This document shows positions 36,140 to 48,826 of a stretch of 64,000 bases of DNA, in pieces. Every line of letters begins with the position of its first letter. Position 1 is the stretch's first letter. The notes under the pieces are model-generated. The model was not told where the DNA came from and did no database searches. It saw only the letters and a program-made list of their open reading frames with translations. Source of the stretch: Ailanthus altissimus (Eukaryota; Streptophyta; Magnoliopsida; Sapindales; Simaroubaceae). The stretch is from contig OX327705.1 in assembly GCA_946807835.1 (NCBI GenBank), positions 15,902,501 through 15,966,500 of the forward strand, in the 5' to 3' direction. The position numbers and the translations under genes are program-made.

Positions 36140-37965
36140 ACAATCATGACAACAAAGAGCTTTGTGATGCGGTCTATAAATTAGTAGCACAAATGGCTAT
36201 GTTAACTCAAAAAGAATGGATCCACTCAACAGCAGCTCAAGTGAGTTAAGCCTAATACACCGTACCAAAAGAGAAAATAAAGCTAGTGATAACTTTATTA
36301 ACCCTGTAGCCTCTCTTCCTCAATATCCACCAACTCCTTATCGCCCACGATCTGTGTCTCCTCGAGATAACTTATAAGAATTTGGACTAAAAATTAATAT
36401 TCTCAAATTTCATGGAAGTAATCGAGTCAAAGAATTCTTGAATTGGGCTACTACCATTGAAGAAGTGTTTTAGCATAAGAAAGTACCTCCAAATAAAACA
36501 AGTTTCTTTGGTTGCTACTTGTTTTCTTGGTAGAGTCGCTGCTTGGTGGCAACAGTTAAAATTGACACGAGAAAGTCAACGAAATAAGAAGATTGTTTCA
36601 TAGAAAAAGTTAAAGAAACACATGTGCATTGCATTCTTACCGCATAATTATTCAAAGTTGTTATATTAATAGCTACAAAATTTGCACCAAGGTAATAGAT
36701 CTATTGACGATTACACCACAAAAGTTTATTGGTTAGTAGAACATAATGACTTGTTAGAAACGGACGAACAATTAATTTTTTTATACATAGGAGGACTTCA
36801 CCAATAATTTCAAAATACATTAAATCTCTTGGATCTTTACTTTGTTTCACAAGTACATCACCAAGCACTATAACTAGAAAAATAATTTAATAGTCGCATA
36901 AGAGATTTTATTTTAGGAAGGAGAACTTCTGTTAATCAAACTAATAAACATCAAGTATCCTCTTTAGAAGTTCGTTGTTTTAGTTGTGGTGAAACTGAAA
37001 ATCGAATGTCAAATTTTAAAAGGACTAAGTATAAAGAAAATTTGCTCATAGAAACTGAAGTGATCATAATAAAAAAATTCTCATGATGACATTATTGATG
37101 ATGAAAACGTAGAATACACTGGACCTGACACAATACAAATGTTGTTTATTAAATATTTGAACAAATCTCATAAGGAACAATATACAGATAATTGGTTGAG
37201 ATATAACATTTTTCATTCTTGTTATACTATTAGGGGTAAGGTATATCACTTTGTTATTGACTCTGGTAATTGTGAGAATGTGATATTTAAAAAGATTGTT
37301 ACCAAATTAAAATTGAAAATAGAGTCTAATCTAATATTATATCAATTGTCATGACAAAAGCATAAAGATAGAATAATTATTTCAAAAAGCTGCTTAGTCT
37401 CTTTTTCTATTGGTTTCCAATATAAAGATGAAATTTGGTGTGACGTAGTTCTTATGAATACTTACCATCTTTTACTAGGACAACATTGGTTGTAAGATGG
37501 GGAAATCAACTTTTAATGGAAGATATAACATTTAGAGTTTCATATTTGACAACAAGAGGATTAATTTTGTAATTGGTAAAGTATTGCCTCATATATCAAC
37601 TATTCGACTAAATTTATTTAATACGAAGATAGCTAGAAAAATTGTTGAAGATATACAATAGAAAAAAAAAGTCTCCTTACCCTATCTTGAAACCAAAAGT
37701 GAAAAACAAGATAACAATGTCGAAACTGCACAAGTTCAAAGTTGAAGACTTTGTTTACGCTTATTTATTTGAAGATCAATTTTCTTCGAAGGACAATTAC
37801 AATTTCGCAACCAAAGAGATCGGGCCGTTTGAGGTCATTGAGAACTCAATCCTAAAGCATATCATTTAAAGCTTTTAAGCCATGTTCGTACTTTTGATGT
37901 GTTTCACATCAAGCGTCTCAAGCTTTTTAATGAAGACAATCTTATAAAAATATTATTGCCCTAAA
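36140..37965 (+). pseudogene. Element D gag, protease and integrase C-terminus
   Basis: Gag from about 36140: a Retrotrans_gag-like core at 36400-36560 (FHGSN, then the WWQQLKLTRE pattern around 36545). A CCHC zinc knuckle near 36972-37020 (CFSCGETENRMSNF) is partly lost. Protease at 37190-37340 has an intact active site in FVIDSGNCENV (37246-37281), the Gypsy type. After 37500 the sequence jumps to an integrase tail at 37690-37965 (KFKVEDFVYAYL, IGPFEVIE, then a FDVFHIKRL-like motif in another frame). Reverse transcriptase, RNase H and the integrase core are deleted. Confidence 0.85.
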
Positions 37966-37998
37966 TTCAATGATGAATTTTCTCCGAAAAGAAATGAA

Positions 37999-38391
37999 TG
38001 ATGTAAACTATATCACACTAAAATTTCTAAATAAATGAGATCATATAACTTAATTAGAATTTTTAATTTTATTTTTTTTATTCAAATTGAAGTCTTATTT
38101 AGAGTTTTATTTAGATTTAAATTTTATTTAAAAATAAAATTTCTTGTTTAATTTATTTTGTTAACATTAGAATTTGAATAATTTTTTTTTTAACACAAAT
38201 TTTGATAAATTAAATTCTCTTTATTTGCGTTATCTCTCAATATTCTTTTAAATCAAATTAACAAAGTTTAACCATTTAAATTTATAACTACTCATAAAAT
38301 CAACGCGAGTTTAATTTATTATTTATTTCAAACATAAATAAACTAAAGACTATATTAAACCTATCTCTTCATCCACCATTCTGCTGCATCA
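37999..38391 (+). repeat. Element D 3' LTR
   Basis: TGATGTAAAC ... CTGCATCA, with terminal inversion TGATG/CATCA, followed directly by the target duplication TATAT. A purine-rich tract (CCGAAAAGAAATGAA) precedes it. Confidence 0.87.
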
Positions 38392-38727
38392 TATATGAAT
38401 TTAATTGATTAACAAGGAATTAAGAATAAAATGGTAAGGCCAATCAATTCAGCTTGTTCTTCTAATGAACTAATAAGATCGAATCATTCTCTCAAAAATT
38501 ATAATCAGAAGATTTTGCAACGTAATTACAAATGATAATAAATTGAACCAATTTTCTTTTTTTTTTTCCCCCATTATTCCCAAGACACATAGACCAAATC
38601 CCATTCCCTCGATTCTGAGGTCATTGGCCGTGGAGACTTCATCTTCAATTCTGCCAGCATAAAAAATCCCACATACCCTGAATTTTCCAAATTTGGGCAT
38701 CTTCAAGTCAAAGACACAATTCAATCA

Positions 38728-41700
38728 TTATAATGATGATACAGCCTCTATGGCGCTGCCTAGGGGCCATGCTGCTTCAACGAGGGCATTTTGATATTCA
38801 ACTTGCTTTACTAAGGTAATCTCTTGCCAGGGATCAATGCCTGTCCAAGAAGAATGACCATGCAACATGGACAGATCAGAATTCGAACATGATATTGGGT
38901 CTGGGAATACAACTAATTATGAATCTACAGAAGCTAACTCAACAGAAATGTAACTTACCAAATCCAACCGCAAGCAACGTATGCTGGTAGGTGAGATCCA
39001 TACATATGTATGGCAGATTGTTCTCGTCCACATGCGGATATGTGGATTTTGCATCCGTAAGTTTAGTTTGGCAAGCACGCTTTGCCGCAGACTCAAAATC
39101 AACAGGGCGAACTTTGGCTACAGGTTGACTGCCATCAATAAAACCAGCCTATATGCAATTAATTAAGTTAGAACAGCTATGGAAGCAGATGATTAAGAAG
39201 TTAGGTGGTAAATTAATCTTCTACCAAGTTATAGAAGACAATACCTCAGCAGCCCTGTCAAAGAAAAATGAAGCAACAAATAGTTTCTTTTGTCCATTGC
39301 CACCACCTCCATTCCATACACCGCCAAATGTGCATTTTATGTAAGTACAAGTATCATTAGCTTTGAGAGCCTTCATAGCTACACTTTCGCACGCCACCGG
39401 GTTTGAACCAGATGGAGAAGCTGATGCTTTGTATTCCTTTCCTCCATATTTGTAAGATCCTTTAAAAGATTAAAAGGACGAGAAGATAATTTAATACTTA
39501 ATTTGCCATCTGAGGTTCAATGAAAGAGAAAGTAACAGTTATATCTCATATCACATCTTGATAAATGCCAATTAATTACAAGATAATTTCTCCTTAGATC
39601 TTCATGGCATCCATTAAACCACTTTATGATTTTGTGAGGGTGAGAGGTCAGCCATGAGTCCATTATTGATAAGCTGAGAGCAGGAAGATGACGGTCTATC
39701 ACATGCTTTTGAAATGATTTGACATGCTGAGACCTTGATTATTGTTTATACAAAAGTGTATGCAGCAAATCATATGGTACAAAAAAAGTATATGCAATAA
39801 AATATGTTTATGAAAGAAAATTATTTTAAACAAGCATGATACAGAACAAAACTAAATCTTGGTGAAATTTACAATCAACCAAGTATCAGGACTCCTGAAA
39901 ATGAGTTACTTGAGCATACCATTATAACCGGCTAAAATGCATGGGTTGTCAGAGTCATCGGTAACCTTCAAGATTTCTGCTCGAGCTGCTAACAGACCAT
40001 AGTGCAAGTAACTGTATGCAATATGCCAAAATTTTATTAACTGAAACATAAGTTATAAAATATCTTTCAGAAGAATACATGGTTGTTCTGCTGAATAAAA
40101 ATTTTTTTTTTTCAAACAAATTGAGAGCCTATAAAATCTATCATGGACCTAAGAACAGAATGACCTCCCACAATTTTACATGAGTATATGAGGTGACTGA
40201 CCAAGAAATAATCGAATAAAGTCATGGATAAGTATTTATGAAAGCATGAGGGAACCTGTGAACATAGACGAAATATTTTGTTCCCATTAGTTGCATTTCT
40301 TTCACATATTTATCTTCTCTATCTGGCACCTTTGGGGCATTTGCTGCATCCTTCTCCGAGAGTGCATATGCCATTTGCACAGATCCACCTCCAAGATCAA
40401 CCACTCCAACAGTATTTGAATATTTCTTCCCCAAATTCCCTAACAAGTAGTTTATTGTTACCTGCAAGAAAGTTCCATATAGAAGTTCTTGACTGTATCC
40501 AATCAAATGAAAAAAGAAGGGGCACAAGACCAGAGTAATATGTTAATATACAAATGACATAATGATCCTTATGATCCATCATCAGTTCTCATCTTACTTC
40601 CAACCGAGAAACATCAAATATGATACGGTAATTATTGGTAATCCAATTCCCATTTTCTTCTATATGAGCACCATATATATTGTCTTCTCTGTCCTTTTCC
40701 TCTTTCTTTCTGTTTGTTGAGCACAAGCTTACTCACCCTCATCTGGTATATTCTAATTTTACTAAGCGTTAAACAACATACTCAATCAAGGCACTCTATC
40801 ATCTGTTGCAGCACTCATAACATACAGTCAAGCACAACCTGATTCTAAATGCTTTCCTCTATTCAACTTGCTTAAATTTATCACAAAACCTACAATTTCT
40901 GATAAATTGGATCACAGCATGTAACAAACTATTCAGTTCTGCTGAATGGGAATTTTATTACACAGATCCCCGTAATTATACGGACAATAGACAAGATGCA
41001 GCTAACACTGTTAATGCATCATTATGTCTTCATATGCCCAGTATAAGTCAAATATAACCCTGATTACTCTTTCCCTCATCCAAATACTTTGGTTATGTCA
41101 TAGCCTACAATCTACCAAATAAATTTAATTGGACAATCTAGGAGTCTCAAGGAAAGAATCAAGTAACTTAGCACCAGAAGCAAGGGCGTTTAAGTTCATC
41201 TCATCACATGGATGGGAGAAATCTATGTTCTAAAGCTCAAGGCGTCGGTTAAACAAGTTAAACAAATTTAAGCAAGGCTTCATACACCAAATGGGCAGTT
41301 TAATTGTCATAAAAATCACAATCATTCTTCACAGCATATTCTTTACATAATGAATATCTATGTGTGGGCATGCAAGTGTCAATGCTCTGTAAATAGATGA
41401 ACTTGATGAATATACAGTGACTACCAAAAAAAAATAAGAGGCCAAAACCTAGAAGAAAAGAGGAAGAGAGAAAATATTGCATACCCACTCATATGCACCT
41501 TCTTGGGAACCATCCAAAACAGTGACCCAATCTGGCTGAGATTTGAAGGTGCTTTTATATTTGAGGAGATCCCTAACCTTAAAATTCAAAGTTCAGTGAA
41601 CTATAAGTAGAATGGCTAACAAAACAAAGGTGTCAATCGAACCAAAGGATATGATAGCAGAATAACAATTACTGCTTGCAAAATTCTGTCAGGTATATCC

Positions 41701-42624
41701 CCTTCCAATTGCCTTAACCCTGCTGTTGCCTACAAAAATAATTAAACCCTATCTCAGTGATTCAACAAAAAAATTCAGAAAATGTCATTGTTACAACATC
41801 ACACAAAACAATCCTACTAAATGAGAATACAGAACCTTTCTGGCTCTACTCACCCCAACTTTAACTGGTGTCTTTGGTCGCAAATCTTGCGGCACAACAG
41901 CTGCAGCTTTATCAAGAAGCGGGGTTAGTGATTCCGCTGCAGCTTGTGGATCACTTGCATATGCACTCAAACCTGGTTTAATCTGTAACAACCTAAAATC
42001 AGAACTAAATAAAACACCACAATTACTAGAACAAAAAAAAATCACCACAATTCAAGTCGCAAATGAACTAATAATTTTTGCATTTAGCTTCAAACCCTCA
42101 GATCAATCACTCGATGTATGCTTAAAAAATTCTACAAAAGCGCTTTTGGAGATCAAAACAGCACTTGCATTTGCTTTTGCATGTGACTGAAAACTGCTAA
42201 ATTATCCTGATCCTTGACTCTTAGAATTAATGTTAAAAGTTCTCAATTTAGAACCAATAAATATATATATATATATTTTTAAAGACGAAATTTAGTAAAT
42301 TACCTGAACAAACAGCTCGAGATCTTTGCCAATTGGCACAAGATCCAAGTTCTGATCAAAACAATACACGTGTACGCGACTCCCCGAACTGCCAGCATCA
42401 AAGATGACAGCGTAACTCTTCGACAGCTTCAAACTCGGCGAGAACTTCCGGCTTCCGAGGCCATAATCAACCGCCACCTCGGACGATGGCGACCGCCCCG
42501 GCACCAGGAACAACAAGAACACGATCAGAACCACGGGGATGGAAATGACGAGCAAGACGCTCCGGTAACTGTGGATCTTGTCGGACAGGGAGTCGTGCTG
42601 GCGGGAGCCGGGGCGCTTGATCAT
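38728..42624 (-). CDS. Apyrase (GDA1/CD39 nucleoside phosphatase), nine exons, 471 aa
   Basis: Exons (minus strand): 42304-42624, 41854-41982, 41673-41729, 41485-41577, 40256-40461, 39920-40011, 39245-39459, 38959-39148, 38728-38840. All introns are GT/AG and the joined frame is 472 codons with the stop. Apyrases hydrolyse NTPs and NDPs to NMP plus phosphate with a divalent metal. Residues 22-41 form one hydrophobic membrane segment after a basic N-terminus (type II signal anchor). The five apyrase conserved regions are present: [10 protein letters not shown] (74-83), GATAGLR (150-156), [10 protein letters not shown] running into VTINYLLG (191-208, catalytic Glu195), [10 protein letters not shown] (220-229) and WPLGSAI (459-465). 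Length and ends match the plant APY1/APY2 type, which acts in Golgi or at the cell surface; the exact subgroup is inferred. The ATG at 42624 is the first in frame. The gene looks intact, and Gypsy element D lies ~330 bp past its stop. Confidence 0.96.
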
Positions 42625-43110
42625 CTTGTCGTGGTCGGACGACGGGGGAGAGGTGGCGGTCTCGAGGAGTAGCTCGGCAGAGGAGGGAGATCGGTAGCGG
42701 ATCTGACCGTTGCCAGTGGAAGAGGGAGGTGGCGGGGGCTTTAAGGACTGGGATGGTGGGTCCAGTGAGGGATCCAGGGTTGTGTTGGAAGTGATATTTT
42801 GTTATTGCGATTGTGGTTCAGATTTTTTGGGAATTTGGAAACGTTGATCATGTGCACATTTTGACAATGCTGATATTTTGAAGTGAAGATTCTTTCTTCT
42901 TTCTTTTTTTCTTATCTAATTTGTGTGTTTGTGATTCTTTTGCAGTAATGACATCTCCCGGCTACTGGCTCTGGTTGGTTGATACTATACGAATCGAAAC
43001 CTGAGAGACGGAGGAAGGGAGGGAAGAACTGAGAAGAGCGGTTTTTAACACATGAATTGTGTTTGTGTGAAATACAAATAAAGTGGTCGTTTTTTTTCAA
43101 TTAAAAAAAT
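42625..43110 (-). promoter_or_regulatory. Apyrase 5' leader and proximal promoter
   Basis: The first ~180 bp upstream of the start codon is GC- and pyrimidine-rich on the sense strand and continues the apyrase frame without a stop for 59 codons, until TAA at 42802-42804. There is no ATG in that stretch. Beyond ~42800 the composition returns to AT-rich. No clear TATA box was found. Confidence 0.45.
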
Positions 43111-46100
43111 AAATTATTGTTATTATTTTTACCTTTCTTAAGTTCGTCTACTTCCGACCTTTCTTACGTTCGTCCTAGCCGCGTTTTTGTTGTGTCTTGA
43201 ATTAAAAATGACAATGGACTTATTTGTATTTATTTTAAAAATAAAATATTAAAAAATTTTAAATATTTTTATGAGTTAAAAATTTTATTACTAAATTTAT
43301 TTTTAGATATATATTTTTATTAAATTTGATACAAATTATTTGTAAATTTTAAATAATTTTAAATAATATAATAAAAAATATAAAATCATAAAATTAATTT
43401 TTTTTTAAAAATTATAAAATATAACAATAAAAATATATCACAATTTTAAATTTAATAAATGTCTTTCTAAACAAATTAAACAACAACATAATTATAAACT
43501 ATCCCAATTATAAAAAAAAAATTCTTATATTTGATTCAGAATTTAAGAATATATCTTACAAATGAATTTACATTGGTATATTATACTTTTAAAATAAGTT
43601 AGTTTGCTAATTAGTTAAGTTAATAACGTATTAAATAATAAAAGAGTAAAAAAATTTAAAACAAAATCGTTGTCAATTTTTGTTAAACACATTTCATTTT
43701 GAAAGCTTACTTTCAAAAATACATATATGTCATGTATGTCCATGCTCATATTCATAAACACGTCTTCACATTCCATATCAAAATATATTTCGACATAACA
43801 TAAACATATTCCTAACCACATTTACTTTTAATCATACATAACAATTATTATATTTATTGTAATTTCAGTAAACAATCTAGTATACTTACCTCTTAGCACT
43901 TTTAGATATAAAGCTTAAATCTTCTTAACCTATCAATGGAGATTAATCATTTCATGAGCCTCAAAATTCATACAAAACACTTTAAATAGCTTACAAAACT
44001 ATATATATTGCATTTATCACATCGAATTAGTCTAATTACTTGGTTTCTCAAAATCTGTCATTCTGATCACTTACACTTAACAAAATTTTCTTATACATCA
44101 AATGATGTCAAATTACTTCAAAATTAGAATATATCATTCTTGACTCATATATCCTTCTTATGTATGAATATTATATCATAATTCCTACACAATCTATTTC
44201 ATAAATACCATCAAATCCAAACTATTATTCTGGCGGGATCAAGATATTTTCTGAACAGTATTAAGTCTCCCAATTTTATAAAATCATATACTAACTTAAA
44301 AATGATAAAAATATTACAAAATTACTCTTGACACATATTTCAATTCATAATAAATATTTCACTTCAAAATCACTGCCAAAAGTAGTTTAAAACTATTTTA
44401 TTTTATAGCTTTAAAAATCTGTTAATCAAATACTGCAATGAGCTGACACTCTTTAGAAAATCATAACAATTTAACCACATTGATCTAAATTCCCAATTTC
44501 GAATATATCATATTAGACATATAAACTTATCATATTCTATAAATTCGTAATTTTTCAAGATCAGTAAGCAGATCAAAAATTGTTTGTCTGTATCATATTG
44601 TTAACACAGGAAATTTCCAGAATTACAGGGTCATTTTGATAAATTCATTAAAAATTCAATTTCTAGAATTTTAATCGATTCAAAGTCTCAAATAATTTTA
44701 AACATGTCTAATTTTATATACTCCAAATTCAAAACCAGAATTTAATCACAAAAATTTATAAAATTCCTGGATCAAGATACTATCAAGTAGAAATTCTGCA
44801 ATTCATCATGATTTATCAAGCTATCTACATAGATCATCATCGATTCTCACAATATCTTACAAAATTCACATCAAATACTCAATTGTACATATTTTTAGAA
44901 ATTAAAACTTAAAGGAATTAATTAAATTAACACCAAGAAATTAAGAAAGAGTTATAATATACCTCTTAAAGCTTAAATTCTAACTTTCTTCTTCTTTTTC
45001 TTCTTCTTCTTCTTCTCTTTCTCTCCCCTTTCTTTCTCTCTTTTCTCACTCTAAAAGAGATGGCTCGACCAAAATGAGTGAATTATGGTTTCAAATGTGT
45101 ATTTATATACTAAGAGACTAATTTTTAGTATTTACAAATTAACCCCTAAAATTTTTAAAGTATTATAATTTAGCCCCTAAAATAAATCTAAAGTCTTGCA
45201 AATAAACCCAATACTAATAGTAGGTCCTTAATCTATACAAACACTACTAATAATAATACATAAAACAAGTATCACCCACATACAAATAAAATATATATAT
45301 TTATATATATATAAATATTTATTCTTACGGTTGTGGATAAGTGACTACTACAATGAGTTCCTAAAATGATTTAGTTATTAGTCAGATAAATAGGAAGCAT
45401 TAAACATAGATAAACATGACCAATTCAAATATAGAGTTTATAAATAAGAGAAAGACATTCAATTCGATTGCATATTGAGTTCAAAATTGCAAAATTAGAA
45501 ATAAAAAACTTAGTTCATAATGACAAATAAAGTTTTAGAGCATTTAACAATCATCGTCATGAAGAATATAATCTATAAAATATAAAAAATTAGAAAAAAA
45601 AGAGATAATTCCCTATTTCATTGTCTGCTTTTCCTTTTTTGTTGCAAAATTATTTTTCTTCAATCTCCATATCTACTCTAAACTCTAAGATAATGGTGTT
45701 TATTTTGTGATCTCTACTATCTTCATTTCTAGCTGAAAAATGGCCCATTTATAGGTTTGACGCACAAAAATAGGGCAAATTTTGTCTCCAAACAAAAACA
45801 AATTGTGCCATTTTACACTAATGTCATGGCGTTGAGCATTTAACTTGGGTGTCACAATGTTGTCTTCTGGGTGCTTTGACGCTAGAACTGGTTTTTTTGG
45901 AGCACTGTAGCATGGTTAACAAAGAAAAATCATTATTCATGGTTAATGTAGCAATTTAGAATTTTTGCCTTATTTTTCTTAATTCTTCATCTTTACTTGC
46001 TTTATTAACTTTAAACCTAAAAAAATTATAATAAAGCACATAAAAAAAGCTTAAAATCTGCATTTAAAATGAATAAATGCTAAATTTGGAAACCTAACTA

Positions 46101-46814
46101 ATATGCATAAAATACTCCTATTGGATGTTCAGATGAGAAAATGAATATATTGTTTGCTTATTTTGCATTTTTAAGTTTAGATAGATGAATGATTGATTGA
46201 ATTGTTGTTCTTGAACTTAATTGATACAAATTGATTGTCTTTTAGCATTCACTTCATGCATACATTGGTTTTATATCATTTCTAGATCAATTTAATGATC
46301 TTTAAAGGGTAAAAATTGAGCTAGAATCAAAATGGTGCAAAACAAGGTCAAGTTAGATATGCAGTTTTTGGGTTTTCTTAAAACCAACTGAACCAATTTG
46401 GTAGAAATCTAGAGCTGGCTGTGCAGTTATCATTTGGTTAAATAGCCATTTGCTTCTTCAAAATCGACATTTTGTTTCTCCATTTTCTCTCTTGACCATT
46501 TCATCCAAACCTCAGTTTAAGCTAATTTTTGTGTGTTTCTCATTACCATTACACTTAAAACAAGCCTCTAAACTCTTTCCTATCATAAAAAGTACTCAGA
46601 ACCACATAAATTCATCCAACAACACAAACCTAAATCCAAAAAGCCAATTTCCCTATGTTTCTACTCGGTCTCTTTTAGTGTTTTTAAATCTAAAATTATC
46701 TTTTAATAATCATTTTTGGCCCTTATAACATCTAAACCAAGCATTGAAACACCTTAAAATGTAAAAACCCGAATTCCAAACCTTAATCTCCCTTTCTTAG
46801 GTGTCTTATCTACT
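43111..46814. other. AT-rich region, possible minus-strand LTR debris
   Basis: No host gene recognised. On the minus strand the stretch from about 45352 down to 43681 has an LTR-like look. It starts TGTAGTAGTCAC and is pyrimidine-rich (CTT)n at 44990-45050 on the plus strand. It could end at TTTAACA (43681), but the flanks show no matching duplication. 45830-45920 contains GCGTTGAG/GACGCTAG/GCACTGTAGC blocks like those in other LTRs of this window. The plus-strand open frame 46450-46728 has no known domain. Confidence 0.35.
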
Positions 46815-47110
46815 ATTTCATGATAATAAAGAGTTTGATTCAAGAACGGTAGGAATGAAACCATAGCTATTAGCACGAATCACACCTTTTAGCATTGCTA
46901 TAGTCTTTGTAGCATTTACAGATGAACTTTCTGACATAGGGACTGCCTCAGAAGCTATGACTTTACTATGTTTATTTTTGATAACCTATCTTAAACCTGC
47001 AACATGATTTTTGGGACCAATTAAAGCATCAATATTAAGCTTAGAAAAACCTAAATTTTGAGGGCTTAATTTACAGCCTTACAAGCAGCCATAATAAACA
47101 CAAATGAGTT
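46815..47110 (-). pseudogene. LINE element: RNase H-like domain remnant
   Basis: On the minus strand the pattern LNIDALIGPKN ... VIKNKHSKVIASEAV ... NATKTIAMLKGVI ... ESN resembles the RNase H-like (RVT_3) domain at the 3' end of plant non-LTR retrotransposons, with an internal stop and lost acidic residues. It is separated by 1.7 kb from the zinc-binding part of what is probably the same LINE. Confidence 0.6.
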
Positions 47111-47185
47111 GAATTGGAAAAATTCATTCAAGAAGTTGATAGCCCATTCAACCACTGCTGCCGCTGTTAGATTTAAGCGGTTATA

Positions 47186-48826
47186 GAAAAATCTATTTCA
47201 AGGATGCTATGTTCTCTAAGGGATGACAACAAAATCTCAAAGTCTAAGTTATTTAGATGCTCCTTAAAAATAAAAATAAAATGTCTAAAAGACATGGAAC
47301 TTAAATAACCAACCTTGACATGAAAGAGTGAGTATTACAAAAGGCCTTCAAACTTTGATAGCTCCATAAAACATGTATAGTGTTTATGGATTCTTGGAGA
47401 AACACAAGCAGTAAGTATAAACAATGACCTTATGATTTACTAGGTTAGCTTATTAACACTTGAAAGCACATATTTAATAAGAGTTTTACGTCATCATTTT
47501 ATATTAGTAGTGTTACTAACTTTTCTAACTTAAGCTTGTTTGTAATCTTGTACTTCATTAGTTCTTAACTTTTTTCTTTTATATAGGTTCAGTAAAATGA
47601 CTATAATTTTCTATATAGAATTCAATTATTAAAATTCTTGATCCTATGAAGAGTTGATATCATGTACTATAATATTGGATCACATTTCATAATTTGAACA
47701 TTTTGAGGATGAAAAGAAGTCTAAAAGAGAACCTATCTGCAACACAGCCCCAGCCCAAGCAGGCATTAGTATTCGACCTATAACTTGAGAAATACGTATC
47801 AAATATGCATGTGTGTACCTGTTCTAGAAAGCTAAAAGGAATACCTATAACTTTTCGTTTTTTACTCGTGAAGAAAATTCAGATGGTGTTGGTGACAAAT
47901 TAAACATTCAAAGTTGGTGCTTTTGATAATCCTTAATTTGTCAACAATTAATGCAATTTGGTTATTACTTTTACCCTCAATGATTTCTTATAAATAGATG
48001 GCTTGTCTATACTCAAGGGGAGCTAGATTTTGATCCCAAATACATTTCTTTTTTATTTCCTCTTTTGTATTCTTATTCTATTTTATATTGCATTTTGAAG
48101 TTTATGTTATATATTCTTTGCTATTCTTTCCTTTACACTTCTATTGCACTTAACTAATTTTCATTGTGCTAAGGTGAAAAGGTAAAATTCTTGGTAAGAT
48201 AATAAGGATACATTTAAATTCTTAAATTAGACCTTAATGTTAACATCTTTAAGTTAATAAAATTATGTGTTTTTTTATTTTCTTAAGCAATTTTGATTCC
48301 CTTTCTTGTAAAATGTGAGTTTTAATTTTTTATAGACAATTATGATAATTGCACAATAAATGCTGAATCCATTTATAAGATTTGGTATAGATACACTTTG
48401 TTAAAAAATAAATAAGAGTCCTGATTTATTGTAGACATTTATAATGATTAACATAGTAAATTTTTGAACCCATGTATAAGATTTGACGTAATCCTAGTAT
48501 GGTAATTAAATTGAATGAAAAAAGTCATATACAAATCACGATGAGTATAAATTGCTAAATTTTTCGATTGTAACCTCCTTTATATGTAGATTCTAATTGA
48601 GTTATGAAAAAAAGTTGAATCTATCCTTATTTGATATACCGAAAGTGGAATCCTTAACCTTAGCATGTATTTTAATTGATTACTTGTATTATTAGTTATT
48701 TTTATATCTTGTACCTCTAATGTATTATTTGCTTTAAGGTTATTTTTAATTTATGAACATTAAATTTACTTATCTAAGGATTGACCTTGTTCTTACTGAG
48801 CTATTTATTACTTTGATATTCTTGCA
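47186..48826. other. Probable insertion splitting the LINE
   Basis: About 1.6 kb of AT-rich DNA without a recognised protein lies between the LINE zinc-binding domain and its RNase H. Normal LINE spacing is a few hundred bases, so something was inserted. A TATAAATAG-type motif at about 47990 and an LTR-like look suggest a solo LTR. I could not find paired termini or a duplication. Confidence 0.35.

Larger units (their letters stand above)
25873..38391 (+). mobile_element. Element D: deleted Ty3/Gypsy retrotransposon hosting element C
   Basis: LTRs at 25873-26279 and 37999-38391 match each other (for example AATTTATTTTGTTAACATTA in both). They begin TGATG and end CATCA (right copy) or CATTA (left copy). 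The target site TATAT is repeated exactly at 25868-25872 and 38392-38396. Without element C and its duplication D is only ~3.6 kb: gag, protease and the integrase tail remain, while reverse transcriptase, RNase H and the integrase core are gone. The gag and protease look is that of a Gypsy chromovirus. Confidence 0.9.

Noticed and set aside
38470..38724. 84-codon minus-strand open frame after the apyrase stop
   Set aside because: Directly follows the apyrase stop codon and lies in its 3' UTR region; no domain.
42370..42672. 100-codon plus-strand open frame over apyrase exon 1
   Set aside because: Antisense shadow of a GC-rich exon.
43681..45352. Minus-strand solo LTR candidate
   Set aside because: TG...CA ends can be drawn, but the flanks (ATTTT and ATGAG) do not match and no partner LTR exists in the window; kept only as possible debris.
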